A stretch of DNA of 64,000 nucleotides from QHXM01 sp032160165 (GCA_032160165.1 JAVHWA010000155.1:1-64000); one strand, 5' to 3'; positions 27,272 to 35,556 are shown, numbered from the stretch's first letter. The notes: generated by a model not told the origin, from the sequence alone. Numbers and translations: made by a program.

Positions 27272-27428
27272 TTTTGCTAAATGTGCTAAGGGCTCTCGCG
27301 TCTGCTTGAGTTTCGGTCATCGCCGTCACGTTCGGCACCTTTGGCAAGCTCTTCGATTAGACGCGTGCTATGTGCTTTTGAGATTCGAAGAATTCTCTAG
27401 TGCGTAAATTGCTCGACTGGCCGTCCAA

Positions 27429-27698
27429 CTAGCGACGGAGACCAAGACGATTGACTACCTCGTGATAGCGTTCGATGTCCTTTCGCTTGAGGTAATCGAG
27501 TAGACTCCTGCGTTGCGAGACCATCTTCAGCAGCCCGCGCCGCGAATGGTTATCCTTCTTGTGCACCTTGAAATGTTCGGTCAGCTCGTTAATTCGCTGA
27601 CTGAGCAAAGCAACCTGCACCTGCGGTGAACCAGTATCCGCTTCGTGCGTGCGGAAATCGGTAACAATCTTCTCTTTTGTTTCTTTTACTAACGACAC
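27429..27698 (-). CDS. rpsO: 30S ribosomal protein S15
   Basis: Binds 16S rRNA helices 20-22 and organises the platform of the small subunit. The GTG start at 27698 gives exactly 89 residues, the family length, opening SLVKETKEKIVTDFRTHEAD. The conserved core DTGSPQVQVALLSQRINELT, HFKVHKKDNHSRRGLLKMVS and RRSLLDYLKRKDIERYHEVV is intact. An upstream in-frame ATG (27740) would add 14 residues unlike any S15. Followed by pnp. Confidence 0.96.
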   Translation of the reverse strand: MSLVKETKEKIVTDFRTHEADTGSPQVQVALLSQRINELTEHFKVHKKDNHSRRGLLKMVSQRRSLLDYLKRKDIERYHEVVNRLGLRR

Positions 27699-27810
27699 TG
27701 CTGTTGATGGCCCTCCCAGACCGCAGTACATCCGCCCCATTGGCGGCGACCGCTTAGACTAAAATACAGGGCAATCTAACATGGGGTTTGAGAGCATGTC
27801 CAGCAGGCAG

Positions 27811-27867
27811 TGTCCGACAAACGTTCGGTTTGTCGCTGCGCCGCCACAAACTCGAGCTCGTCGGACA
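27811..27867. repeat. CGACAAAC hairpin element upstream of rpsO
   Basis: CGACAAAC (27815-27822) pairs with GTTTGTCG (27828-27835), loop GTTCG. An outer 7-bp pair TGTCCGA (27811-27817) / TCGGACA (27861-27867) encloses it. Same family as the elements near 34975 and 50034. It lies just after the CAP gene stop. Confidence 0.75.
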
Positions 27868-27871
27868 TCCA

Positions 27872-28663
27872 CTACTTGATATCCGGCGCCTTCTCCTTAA
27901 AGCCTCCGACATAATCAATTACGCACTTCGAGCCGAACGCGAGCGGATCGCTGACCGAGATCCCAGTCACCTTGTAATTGGGGTCGAAAATGTTTCGCCG
28001 GTGGCCTCGAGTCGGCACTCCATCGTCTATGATCAGCGCGATCATGATCTGACGAGGGGTCGAAACTTCATAAACGATAGTTTCGCCGATCGACGATTCC
28101 CAATCGCCGTAGCGGTCAACTCGGGCGTTGGGCGTGCTGCCGTCGCTGCCGCGATGTCCGTCGATGCCCTTGCCCGCAAGGTCTCTGGCATGATCAGCGG
28201 CGGCAGAGCACATACCCTTGGCTATATCGAAGGCGGGCAAGGGCCGTTGAGCGCGCAGGAAATTGACGGCTTCATCAACAGCCGCTATCCCATCATTGGT
28301 AATGATTGCTTTCTTTCTGCCGGGGACGGTTAGCCGATTGCCGTCGTAATATTTCCTGTATTCATCCACAAACGCGGCGTATTTCTGCGGCTCAGTCCGA
28401 GCGAGATTCATTTCCTGTATGATCTCCTGCTCGAGCTGAGATATGAAAGCGAGCGCTGGGGCGTTGGCCGCTTTCGGCGGAGCTTCCGTCCTGGCGACGG
28501 CCTCAGTCTGGGAAACGGGGGTAGCTTTCGCGGCGGTCGTAGACTTAGCGGCGGTCTTGCTCTTCGGGATGACTTTCCCTTGCGCGAGTGTCGATGCGGG
28601 GAGTAGAGCGAACAAACAGACTACGACGTAGAAGGGGAAGAGTGGAGCGGATTTCAATTTCAC
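27872..28663 (-). CDS. Secreted CAP (SCP/PR1) domain protein
   Basis: Exported 263-residue protein with a signal peptide (1-27, LLPASTLAQG), a low-complexity Lys/Ala/Thr linker (about 28-68) and a CAP domain (about 75-255): EQEIIQEMNLARTEPQKYAA, HARDLAGKGIDGHRGSDGST, GETIVYEVSTPRQIMIALI, and TRGHRRNIFDPNYKVTGISV. The last holds the conserved His. Bacterial CAP proteins are of uncertain function, possibly peptidase-like or lipid-binding. It starts with GTG, preceded by AAGGAG. Confidence 0.9.
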   Translation of the reverse strand: MKLKSAPLFPFYVVVCLFALLPASTLAQGKVIPKSKTAAKSTTAAKATPVSQTEAVARTEAPPKAANAPALAFISQLEQEIIQEMNLARTEPQKYAAFVDEYRKYYDGNRLTVPGRKKAIITNDGIAAVDEAVNFLRAQRPLPAFDIAKGMCSAAADHARDLAGKGIDGHRGSDGSTPNARVDRYGDWESSIGETIVYEVSTPRQIMIALIIDDGVPTRGHRRNIFDPNYKVTGISVSDPLAFGSKCVIDYVGGFKEKAPDIK

Positions 28664-28987
28664 GGGTCTGATCTCCTTACCGAGCGGTGCGTCGCACGGC
28701 GACGACGCGGGGAACTCAAAGGGGAATCCGAGCGCGCTCGAGAAATTGTCTATCAGCGCCGCGCGGACTTGTGCTGCCGGGCGAATGAAAAATATGACTA
28801 ATACGATGGGCGTGTCAATGGTAGATCGAGAGTCTCCGACTATCTCGACCTGGCCGATTTCGCCCCTTGATCTACGCCGTAATGATCAGGACGACGACTC
28901 TTGTGCAGAACGGCTCCCGTTGTCAAGCAGGTCGTGCCAATAGAGAGTTGGTCTGGTACTATCCGGCGAAAATAAAAAGGAAGACAC
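28664..28987. other. 324-bp divergent intergenic region with promoter candidates
   Basis: Between the CAP gene (minus) and the NDH-2-like gene (plus). On the minus strand TTGACA and TATTTT form a candidate promoter (listed). For the plus strand I see only AAGGAAGACAC as ribosome site before 28988. No ORF or RNA gene is supported. Confidence 0.5.
28789..28818 (-). promoter_or_regulatory. Candidate sigma-70 promoter of the CAP gene
   Basis: Minus strand -35 TTGACA (28818-28813, perfect), 18-base spacer, -10 TATTTT (28794-28789, four of six). The predicted start lies about 119 bases upstream of the GTG, giving a long leader. Confidence 0.5.
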
Positions 28988-30229
28988 ATGGCCCATTCAC
29001 GGTCTCGCATTTTGATTGTAGGCGGCGGCTTCGGCGGAGTCTTTACCGCGCTGGATCTCGCGGGAGCAGGCGATGTAACGGTGATCAGTCCCGAAGATCA
29101 CTTCCTTTTTACGCCCATGCTCTATGAGTATTTGAGCGGAGAGGTAGAAGCGTGGCATATCGCTCCCTACTACAAGGAACTGTTCGACAACAGCGTGCGC
29201 GTCGTCCAGGGAGAAGTTGCCGGCATCGATTTCATGACTTGCGAAGTGTCTCTCTCTGGCCGCGATACGCGACTCGGCTATGACGTTCTCGTGCTGGCCC
29301 CTGGCGGTATCACCAACTTCTGGAACATAGAAGGCGCGGAAGAGTTCGCAATGCCTTTTCGCAAACTGGCGCACGCTGACGCGCTGCGCAAGCGCATGGT
29401 GGATGCATTGGACAACGTGCCTCCAAACCTTGCGCCACAGGATGCGCGTCGCGCTCTGACGTTCGCAATCGTTGGCGGCGGAGCGAGCGGAGTAGAACTC
29501 TCTACCAAGATGGCTGATCTCTTGAGGGACGCTTTTAAACGCCGGGCACTCCGAGGCGAGCCGCGCGTGATGGTAGTTGAGATGGGCGAGCAGGTTGTGC
29601 CCGGCATGGGAGAAGAGATCCGCACCTTTGTTGAAGATGCGCTCAAAAAGTCGCGCGTGGACGTTCACACCGGCACGCGCGTTCTGGGAGTAGCGAAAGA
29701 TGGTCTAACAATCGAACACGAAGGCGAGCAGGCGATCATAGAGGCTGCGGGAGTTGTCTGGACAGCCGGCGTAAGAGTCAACCCTCTGATTGAAAAGCTC
29801 GACTTGCCGAAGGATGGCCGAGGACTGGTCCTGGTCGAACCGACTCTGCAGGTCAAAGGATTCGAGAATGTTTTTGCGTGCGGCGACATTGCGCTGTACA
29901 AGGACGTCGTACCGACGCTGGCGGGAACCGCCCAGCTCGCCAACCAAGAGGCCACACTGATCGCAAGCAACATCAAGGCCCTCTTGGATGGACGTCGACT
30001 TCACGCGAGACACTTTGTGGAGCTTGGCGAAGCCGTCAGTCTCGGCACAGCAAACGCGGCAGTGCTGGCGGGTGGGCAATCGTTCAGCGGTGCGATGGCC
30101 CGTCGCGCTCGTTTTGCGCTCTACACCGCGCGGCTTCCCACATGGCATCATCGATTGAAAGTTGGAGCAAGCTGGTTCTTCGAGGGAACAAATCCACGGC
30201 CATTGAAGCCTTTGGGGTTCACGCGTTAA
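28988..30229 (+). CDS. NDH-2-type NAD(P)H dehydrogenase (FAD)
   Basis: Membrane-associated single-subunit flavoprotein that oxidises NADH and reduces quinone. 413 residues with the two-dinucleotide-binding fold: FAD motif ILIVGGGFGGVFTALDL (about 8-24), NAD motif FAIVGGGASGVELSTKM (about 158-174) and the second FAD motif VFACGDIALYKD (about 296-307). HFLFTPMLYEYLSGEVEAWH is typical of NDH-2. The C-terminus is amphipathic (PTWHHRLKVGASWFF) and may anchor it. AAGGAAG precedes ATG. Quinone use is inferred from family, and carotenoid or sulfide:quinone relatives are less likely. Confidence 0.9.
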   Translation: MAHSRSRILIVGGGFGGVFTALDLAGAGDVTVISPEDHFLFTPMLYEYLSGEVEAWHIAPYYKELFDNSVRVVQGEVAGIDFMTCEVSLSGRDTRLGYDVLVLAPGGITNFWNIEGAEEFAMPFRKLAHADALRKRMVDALDNVPPNLAPQDARRALTFAIVGGGASGVELSTKMADLLRDAFKRRALRGEPRVMVVEMGEQVVPGMGEEIRTFVEDALKKSRVDVHTGTRVLGVAKDGLTIEHEGEQAIIEAAGVVWTAGVRVNPLIEKLDLPKDGRGLVLVEPTLQVKGFENVFACGDIALYKDVVPTLAGTAQLANQEATLIASNIKALLDGRRLHARHFVELGEAVSLGTANAAVLAGGQSFSGAMARRARFALYTARLPTWHHRLKVGASWFFEGTNPRPLKPLGFTR

Positions 30230-30260
30230 GCGGTTATGAGCGAGTCGGTGACCGACATAC

Positions 30261-30443
30261 ATGCACAATTTTCGTCTCGAATATGAAACGGGTCTCCTTA
30301 AAGACTTAATTCTCATGATCGATGAAAAAGTAGCTGAGCTCATCGAGAGATCAACTAAGGTTGACGACCGGACGCCCTTGGATACTTTGACAGCGCAGAA
30401 CATCTTACTGGATTTGGTTTCGTCGCTTGTCAAACTTACATGA
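30261..30443 (+). CDS. Small unknown protein, coupled to next gene
   Basis: Sixty residues, not recognised, mostly helical (LLKDLILMIDEKVAELIERS, LTAQNILLDLVSSLVKL). The start is uncertain: ATG 30261 or the internal ATG at 30315. The stop overlaps the next start by four bases (ATGA), supporting translation of the pair. It begins 31 bases after the NDH-2 gene on the same strand, with lower GC than that gene. Confidence 0.5.
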   Translation: MHNFRLEYETGLLKDLILMIDEKVAELIERSTKVDDRTPLDTLTAQNILLDLVSSLVKLT

Positions 30444-30763
30444 CCGCGGCGTACGGGATTCTAGTAATTGCGAAAAAAGACGCTCTTTTAGCGGGTCCAA
30501 AGCATTCAACAGGATCGACAATAGCTTCACTGGTAAATCACGGTGCGAACTATTGGAAACACAACAACGAATGGTCTGTGTCCAAGAATCCAAGCCAGCG
30601 TGAACGCACCGAAAAAGCATTCGAGTCTGTTGGATTCCCCGTAGACGTCGACTACCCTCTGTCCGGGATGCTCACTGAGCTCGCTTCTCCACGGGAGGCT
30701 TCGTTCGCACCGATTCTGGAGAAACTTGAAGATTGGATATGCGACCTACGAACGGGTGCTTAG
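30440..30763 (+). CDS. Unknown 107-aa protein
   Basis: Not recognised. The 107-residue product contains TAAYGILVIAKKDALLAGPK and SLVNHGANYWKHNNEWSVSK, then KAFESVGFPVDVDYPLSGML, and looks like a small soluble alpha/beta protein. Its ATGA overlap with the preceding small gene suggests a bicistronic unit, possibly an accessory pair; a toxin-antitoxin role cannot be shown. A degenerate ParE-type module follows 89 bases downstream. Confidence 0.6.
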   Translation: MTAAYGILVIAKKDALLAGPKHSTGSTIASLVNHGANYWKHNNEWSVSKNPSQRERTEKAFESVGFPVDVDYPLSGMLTELASPREASFAPILEKLEDWICDLRTGA

Positions 30764-30812
30764 CAACTATTCAACCCGACCGTTGAAGGCGTAGCTCGCA
30801 GCTAAACTCACC

Positions 30813-30842
30813 CTGGCAGTCACGACCTTCGATGGCTATAAT
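30813..30842 (+). promoter_or_regulatory. Candidate promoter of the degenerate TA module
   Basis: -35 CTGGCA (30813-30818), 18-base spacer, perfect -10 TATAAT (30837-30842). The antitoxin ATG at 30852 is only 9 bases after the -10, so a transcript would be nearly leaderless. Confidence 0.55.
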
Positions 30843-30851
30843 GCGAGTCAC

Positions 30852-31083
30852 ATGAGCGCACTTTTTGATCAACTAGAAAAAACAAGCGCGGCTGCTCACA
30901 CCTCAGGAGAAGGCCGCTCTCGCACGTATTCTCATCGAAGAGCTGGATCCCGCCGCGGATCGTCAGGTTGAACAGCTGTGGATTGCCGAAGCGCAGCGCC
31001 GTTATGACGCTTATCTTCTGGGCGAGATGGAGTCTCATCCTGGCGATGATGTCATGTCTCGAGCGCGGTCCCGTCTCAAATGA
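30852..31083 (+). pseudogene. Frameshifted addiction-module antitoxin
   Basis: Remnant of the short antitoxin gene that accompanies ParE/RelE toxins. The frame from ATG 30852 reads MSALFDQLEK then goes off; the frame one base on reads ARLLTPQEKAALARILIEEL, DPAADRQVEQLWIAEAQRRY and DDVMSRARSRLK to TGA 31081-31083. The two join if one A is removed from the six-A run near 30875, giving about 76 residues. This family protein is normally about 70-80 residues, so a single-base insertion (genuine decay or assembly error) is the best reading. TAG lies in the second frame just before the run, so no internal start exists. Confidence 0.8.
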
Positions 31084-31380
31084 TCGGTTATCGCTTCCTT
31101 TCTCCCGCTGAAGAAGAGATGAACGAGGCGGCGGTGTTTTATGATGCTGCTTCGAAGGGGCTGGGGCACGATTTTCTTGATGATGTCCAGCAAGCGATCG
31201 ATCGGTTGTGTGAATATCCTCAGGCCGGAGAGTGGGTCAGCTCAAAACTAAGAAGGACGCTGCTACACCGCTTTCCCTTCAGTATTTTTTACTCTGCAGA
31301 AACGGGTGTAATTCTAGTCAATCGCGATCGCGCATCATGGCCGGCGTCCCGGTTATTGGCAGACGCGCGTTGACGGCTAA
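31080..31380 (+). pseudogene. Frameshifted ParE/RelE-family toxin
   Basis: The toxin frame begins at ATG 31080, overlapping the antitoxin stop by four bases. It reads IGYRFLSPAEEEMNEAAVFY, HDFLDDVQQAIDRLCEYPQA, and RRTLLHRFPFSIFYSAET, typical of ParE/RelE. After ILV it runs into non-family residues and stops at 31373. One base fewer near 31318-31320 restores IAIAHHGRRPGYWQTRVDG and TAA 31378-31380, the normal family C-terminus with the HxxRxPxYW pattern. Like the antitoxin, it carries one extra base. Confidence 0.82.
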
Positions 31381-31404
31381 CCAACATCGACAGAGACTAA
31401 CATC

Positions 31405-31869
31405 ATGAACCTGACCGATATCCACGAAAAGCTCGTCGGGAACTGGTCCGGCACAAATCTACTTAGACTGAGTTGGGTAGATCCGCCGGACTACAACTCC
31501 TCAACCAACTTGTCCGTCGTGCCGGTGGCCAAAGCCAAGTTTCTCTCGTTTAGTTATACGTGGAGTCACGAAGACGTTGCGCAGGAAGGCCTACTGATCG
31601 TGGGATACGATAATAAACTAGCTCAGGCGACAGCCGGGTATATTGATTCGTGGCACATGAGCGGCAAGGTCATGCCTTTCACGGGCACGATAAATGATCA
31701 GGGTGTTATCGATCTGCTCGGGTCCTATGAGGCACCGCCGGGACCGGATTGGGGATGGAGAATCGTGATCAAGCCATCTGACGGGGCTCTGCAGATGCTT
31801 ATGTACAATATACCGCCCGACGGCGAAGAAGATCTGGCGGTGGACGCGAAGTATAAACGATTGCCGTAG
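31405..31869 (+). CDS. Unknown protein, possible DUF1579-like
   Basis: A 154-residue soluble beta-rich protein. The opening HEKLVGNWSGTNLLRLSW resembles the LxGxWxG start of the DUF1579/lipocalin-like group, and alternation of WSHEDVAQEGLLIVGYD and WHMSGKVMPFTGTINDQG is consistent with a barrel. No signal peptide. Start ATG is supported by ORF position only. It follows the degenerate TA module and precedes a REP-like palindrome in a convergent gap. Confidence 0.65.
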   Translation: MNLTDIHEKLVGNWSGTNLLRLSWVDPPDYNSSTNLSVVPVAKAKFLSFSYTWSHEDVAQEGLLIVGYDNKLAQATAGYIDSWHMSGKVMPFTGTINDQGVIDLLGSYEAPPGPDWGWRIVIKPSDGALQMLMYNIPPDGEEDLAVDAKYKRLP

Positions 31870-31892
31870 CGGCAAAGAATGATTGTTCGGGC

Positions 31893-32090
31893 CGGCAGCC
31901 TCGTAGAGGCGGCATATCTCTAGCCCAGCGCGTGAGCGCTGGGTGGAAGCGATAGCGAGAACGAGAGAGAGCCCCGGAGGGGCGACACCGCTGTCGCCCC
32001 TCCGGGGCTCTCTTCGACATTAGCCGGTCTCTACCCATGACTTGCGTCATGGGCTAGAGATATGCCGCCCCTAACGGGGCTGAGCGGCAA
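31893..32090. repeat. REP-like composite palindrome, convergent gap
   Basis: Central perfect inverted repeat, 21-bp arms 31967-31987 and 31992-32012 (GAGAGCCCCGGAGGGGCGAC A). Outer arms 31908-31927 and 32050-32069 are perfect 20-bp inverted copies containing GGCATATCTCTAGCCC. Two smaller hairpins, AGCCCAGCGC/GCGCTGGG (31922) and CCCATGAC/GTCATGGG (32034), flank the centre. It lies between a plus-strand gene and the convergent dusB. Confidence 0.9.
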
Positions 32091-32129
32091 GCCAAAATCC
32101 CACCTGATCCGTCCGACTTCTAACAGCCA

Positions 32130-33197
32130 CTACCCAACACTCGCGGCTTCGCACGAATCCAGCACCGGCGCTTCCTCTTCCACCGCGCTTGCGCCCGCTT
32201 CTCCGTAATACGGTCTTCCTTCGGCCACTGCTTCAAAGTATTCCGAGATGCGATCGAGGATCTCGGTAACCGAGTGCGAGTGGTAGATCGTCGTGCGGAA
32301 GAGCGCTCCTCCCTGCAATCCTCGAGTAAACTGTCCCGCGAGCTGCTTAATCTTTCCGATAGCCGCCATCTCGGGCATGTCATCGCGAAGCATTTCAAAA
32401 TATTCAAGCAGGACTTCGCGTTTCTCTTCAAGCGTGGGTTGAAAGGCCTCTCGCCCCGCGAGAGTGTCTTCGATTTGGCGAAAGATCCATGGATTAGCCA
32501 TCGCGCCGCGGCCTATTAGAATTCCGTCGCAGTTCGTTTCCCGCCACTTCTGTAAAGCGCCTTCAACCGTGGTCACATCGCCGCTGCCCGAGACCGGCAC
32601 ACTGACAACCTCCTTGATCTGCCGCACCAGCTCCCAGTTGGCCAGTCCCCTATAACCCTGTTCCTTCGTCCGACCGTGGAGCGCGATGTGCTCGACCCCG
32701 CAAGCCTCCGCCAGCTTCGCCGTGTCGACCGCATTAATCGTGTGATCGAAGTAGCCGGCTCGAATCTTGATCGTCAGCGGAATCGTAATCGCCTTCTTGA
32801 TCGCCTTGAGAATAGTCTCGAGTCGATCGTAGTCGCGCAATAAGCCTGAGCCGCCACCGTGCTTGACCACTTTTGGCGCAGGACAGCCGCAGTTGATATC
32901 CAGAATATCGGCGCCCACCTCTTCAGCCATCTCTGCAGCCATCCGCATACGCTCCGGTTGACCTCCGAAGATCTGTACGGCGAAGGGACGTTCCTCTTCG
33001 AAGAAACGCATTTGCCGTTTTGATTTGGGATTTTGGCGAGTCAGTCCTTCGACCGAGATGAACTCAGAGACAGTCAGACCGATGCCGCCACGGCGCTTGA
33101 GCAGACGCCGAAACGATATGTCGGTCACCCCGGCCATGGGGGAGAGAATCAGCGGCGGGCTGATCTCAATGTCTCGGATCTTGAATGGCGTGGTCAC
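32130..33197 (-). CDS. dusB: tRNA-dihydrouridine synthase B
   Basis: FMN- and NADPH-dependent enzyme reducing uridine to dihydrouridine in tRNA D-loops. About 355 residues from GTG 33197 (GAGG seven bases upstream; a TTG at 33209 is also in frame). TIM barrel with PLILSPMAGVTDISFRRLLK, the catalytic Cys105 in INCGCPAPKVVKHGGGS, the tRNA/FMN motifs IALHGRTKEQGYRG and VPVSGSGDVTTVEGA, and LIGRGAMANPWIFRQ. A C-terminal helical domain and extra tail follow. It begins 8 bases after the TonB-like gene. Confidence 0.95.
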   Translation of the reverse strand: MTTPFKIRDIEISPPLILSPMAGVTDISFRRLLKRRGGIGLTVSEFISVEGLTRQNPKSKRQMRFFEEERPFAVQIFGGQPERMRMAAEMAEEVGADILDINCGCPAPKVVKHGGGSGLLRDYDRLETILKAIKKAITIPLTIKIRAGYFDHTINAVDTAKLAEACGVEHIALHGRTKEQGYRGLANWELVRQIKEVVSVPVSGSGDVTTVEGALQKWRETNCDGILIGRGAMANPWIFRQIEDTLAGREAFQPTLEEKREVLLEYFEMLRDDMPEMAAIGKIKQLAGQFTRGLQGGALFRTTIYHSHSVTEILDRISEYFEAVAEGRPYYGEAGASAVEEEAPVLDSCEAASVG

Positions 33198-33205
33198 TAT
33201 CACCC

Positions 33206-34162
33206 TCAATAAAGATTAAAGTTATATTCGATTTGGATGTATTGCGAGACGAGCACATTGTCCTTTTCAGCTGGAAGAAATCTGATGGACAGCGCTGCCT
33301 CGACAGCTTTGCCGGTGAGCCCGTCCTTCAAGCCCGTAACAACTCTGACACTACTCACTTGGCCATTTGCCTCGAACACCCCTCTCAAGACGACTGTGCC
33401 CATTATCTGATTCTGCCGCGCCTCTTCCGTGTACTCTGGCGCTGGCCTCCATATTATGGTGGCCTTACGCGAAACGTCCCTTGGGCTGAAAGGTCGATCT
33501 TGTGATTGCGTAGCATTCGACTGTTCTGAAAGCGCATTCTTATAGATCTCGCTTTCTTTCATGTCCACCACATTCCCGGTAGCAGGCGAAGTGATCTTAT
33601 CCCCCAGCATCAGACCTGAAAGAAATTTGGCAAAAGACGGATTATTGTCTTCCCGAGAAGCAAGCGTTATCAGATAAACATGTTGCTTTGTGACGAACGA
33701 GAGATACTGGCTGTGAAAACCCTCGAAGCCGTCGCGATATTGCTTCCCGCTGACACCGCCAACTAAAACTTCGCGTTCGAAGACCATCCTCGAACAATTC
33801 GTGCTCTCAAGGTCCAGTAATAATTTTTGAGGCCGAGCGGCTCGGTATGACTCGATGGCAAAGCCGAAGCCATCTGCGTAAGCGCCATAGCCGCGTTGCT
33901 CTAAAATTCTCTCACCATCTTTGCGCAGGACGAGTTCGCTCGACAGCCTCAGTATGGTCGGAGCAACCGGTGTCAGGATGGAAAGCTCTTCACCTTGTGG
34001 ATTGACTCTTTGCCACTCACTTTCTCTTCCCGGACTGTCAACTAAATAGCCCAGTGTTCGATGACCTGCTTCTTCCCTCCCGGCAGCTACGCTCTGCAGC
34101 GGCAAGATCATTAGTGCGACCACAAAATAGGTTGTTAGGGACAGGCTTATATCTCTTCTCAT
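33206..34162 (-). CDS. Secreted protein with TonB C-terminal domain
   Basis: A 318-residue exported protein with a signal peptide (about 1-27, LMILPLQSVAAG), a middle domain of unknown family (about 30-215) and a C-terminal TonB/TolA-like domain (about 235-318; PEYTEEARQNQIMGTVVLRG, VFEANGQVSSVRVV, AVEAALSIRFLP). It lacks the N-terminal membrane anchor and Pro-rich spacer of classic TonB, so it is unlikely to energise receptors by itself. Function is unknown. dusB follows immediately, probably co-transcribed. Confidence 0.8.
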   Translation of the reverse strand: MRRDISLSLTTYFVVALMILPLQSVAAGREEAGHRTLGYLVDSPGRESEWQRVNPQGEELSILTPVAPTILRLSSELVLRKDGERILEQRGYGAYADGFGFAIESYRAARPQKLLLDLESTNCSRMVFEREVLVGGVSGKQYRDGFEGFHSQYLSFVTKQHVYLITLASREDNNPSFAKFLSGLMLGDKITSPATGNVVDMKESEIYKNALSEQSNATQSQDRPFSPRDVSRKATIIWRPAPEYTEEARQNQIMGTVVLRGVFEANGQVSSVRVVTGLKDGLTGKAVEAALSIRFLPAEKDNVLVSQYIQIEYNFNLY

Positions 34163-34238
34163 GAGTCAGTATCTTTCATTCCAGCCGTTCAGGCCTTCAT
34201 CGGCTTTTATGATTCTCCGTGTCTCCGCGCCTCCCTGG

Positions 34239-34646
34239 TTATTTTCGTTTGACGACCAGCGTCGCCCCGTAGTCGCCTTTCCTGATATTCGAACCCTGTT
34301 TCGGATACGGATCGAGTTTCAACAACTTGATGTCAAAATCGCCATACATGCTCTCCTTAGGGTCGAGCATCGTGTTGAGGTTTACCTTGCCGGGAGTCCG
34401 TCCTCTGAGGCTGGCAAGCAAAACGACTTTCCCATTCCCTGCCCACACGCACTTCACATTTTCGGGACAGCGCGAATCTTCGGCAACCTCTATGAAGTGG
34501 ATCGTCAAGCGAGTGCCTGCTAAAGAGATCGTCTCGCCGGCTTTGATGGTGAACTCCTGGTTCAATGCAACCGATCGCTGGTCGCGTCCACACGGGCCCA
34601 CGAAAGCGCTCAAGGCGAGCATCAATGAAAAAATCGCCGACTTCAT
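34239..34646 (-). CDS. Unknown exported protein
   Basis: From ATG 34646 (GAGG seven bases upstream) 135 residues. The hydrophobic N-terminus (MKSAIFSLMLALSAFVGPCG) may be a lipoprotein or Sec signal; Cys19 follows AFVGP, a poor lipobox. The mature part has TIKAGETISLAGTRLTIHFI and the recurrent motif DSRCPENVKCVWAGNGKVVL, seen in many small bacterial secreted proteins of unknown role. Its two Cys may bond. Confidence 0.72.
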   Translation of the reverse strand: MKSAIFSLMLALSAFVGPCGRDQRSVALNQEFTIKAGETISLAGTRLTIHFIEVAEDSRCPENVKCVWAGNGKVVLLASLRGRTPGKVNLNTMLDPKESMYGDFDIKLLKLDPYPKQGSNIRKGDYGATLVVKRK

Positions 34647-34691
34647 TTCCTGCCTCACTGTAACCAGTCCCTCAGATCGAGCAGTCGAACT

Positions 34692-34928
34692 TCACGCCGA
34701 GATAGCCTGCGAGTCAGCAGGGCCGCTCGTCACCTCAGGCTCCGCCGGCGCGAGTTGCTTCTCGCCTGTTTCGAGTTGCATTACGATTCGCGCATACTGC
34801 GCCGCCTGCCTGGAGGTCGTGCGGGCCAATCCGATATCGCCACGATTCATGGCGTCGAGCGCGGCATCGCCAAACGATTGCGCGATCGCCCGGTATTGAT
34901 TTATTTGTTCCCGTTCGTTGTCGTCCAT
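34692..34928 (-). CDS. Small unknown helical protein
   Basis: From ATG 34928 (AGGG upstream) 78 residues: mostly helix (NEREQINQYRAIAQSFGDAA, LDAMNRGDIGLARTTSRQAA) and a Pro/Ala tail. The longer frame to 35006 crosses a hairpin element and is rejected. It lies between a secreted protein gene and the divergent membrane operon. Confidence 0.6.
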   Translation of the reverse strand: MDDNEREQINQYRAIAQSFGDAALDAMNRGDIGLARTTSRQAAQYARIVMQLETGEKQLAPAEPEVTSGPADSQAISA

Positions 34929-34947
34929 CCTCGTTACCCTGCTGTTC

Positions 34948-34995
34948 GACAAGCTTTTGCTTGTCATATCCTGGCGACAAACTGAAAGTTTGTCG
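34948..34995. repeat. CGACAAACT hairpin element, two stems
   Basis: GACAAGC (34948-34954) / GCTTGTC (34959-34965), loop TTTT; then CGACAAACT (34975-34983) / AGTTTGTCG (34987-34995), loop GAA. In the divergent gap between the small helical gene and the plus-strand membrane operon. Same family as 27811-27867 and 50034-50082. Confidence 0.8.
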
Positions 34996-35055
34996 GCCAT
35001 TGACACAAAGCCGAAAGTTCCCTAGGTTCTTTCAACAGACGCCGGGATTATAACA

Positions 35056-35556
35056 ATGCAACACAGGCTCATCCAGTCGGTCGGCATCGCGTGGACGATT
35101 CTATTCGCCGCGTTCATTATCTGGATCTACGCCACCGAGCCCCGTACGTTCAGGGAAGTTGCCGCCGGCGCGAAGTCCGTGACGGGGACGTACGAGATCG
35201 ATCAGGGCAGATTCAACGCGGCGCTGGACATGTTTCAACGCGAACAGTTTCGAGCTGCGCGACAGGAATGGGAACTTGCAGACCCGGGCCACAAAGATGC
35301 GCGGACGCAATTCTATATCGGTTACGCTTTCTACCGTGAAGGTTTTGGACACTGGTACTACGATACCGATCTCTTCAGGCAGGGACTGGAAGCTGCCAAC
35401 CGCGCCATCAACCTCTCGCCTGACGTCACTCTGATCATCGACGATCCAAACCTGCAGATGCACACTGCGGCAGAACTGAAGGCCGAACTCGAACAGGGAA
35501 TTGAACGAGGCCTGGGCGACGTAAATCCGCTTAAGGTTTTTCGCAGACGAAAATGA
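35056..35556 (+). CDS. Membrane-anchored TPR-like protein
   Basis: A 166-residue protein with one N-terminal TM (about 9-27, VGIAWTILFAAFIIWIYA) and a TPR-like extracytoplasmic domain (about 55-150; FNAALDMFQREQFRAARQEW, FYIGYAFYREGFGHWYYD, GLEAANRAINLSPDVTLIID). Overlaps the following gene by four bases (ATGA), so the pair is translationally coupled. Role unknown. Confidence 0.78.
   Translation: MQHRLIQSVGIAWTILFAAFIIWIYATEPRTFREVAAGAKSVTGTYEIDQGRFNAALDMFQREQFRAARQEWELADPGHKDARTQFYIGYAFYREGFGHWYYDTDLFRQGLEAANRAINLSPDVTLIIDDPNLQMHTAAELKAELEQGIERGLGDVNPLKVFRRRK

Noticed and set aside
30852..31083. Programmed frameshift in the antitoxin
   Set aside because: A six-A run is short for slippage and the neighbouring toxin also has a frameshift without a slippery site, so decay is simpler.
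34692..35006. 104-residue version of the small helical gene
   Set aside because: Its first 26 residues come from the hairpin element; the ATG at 34928 has AGGG upstream.
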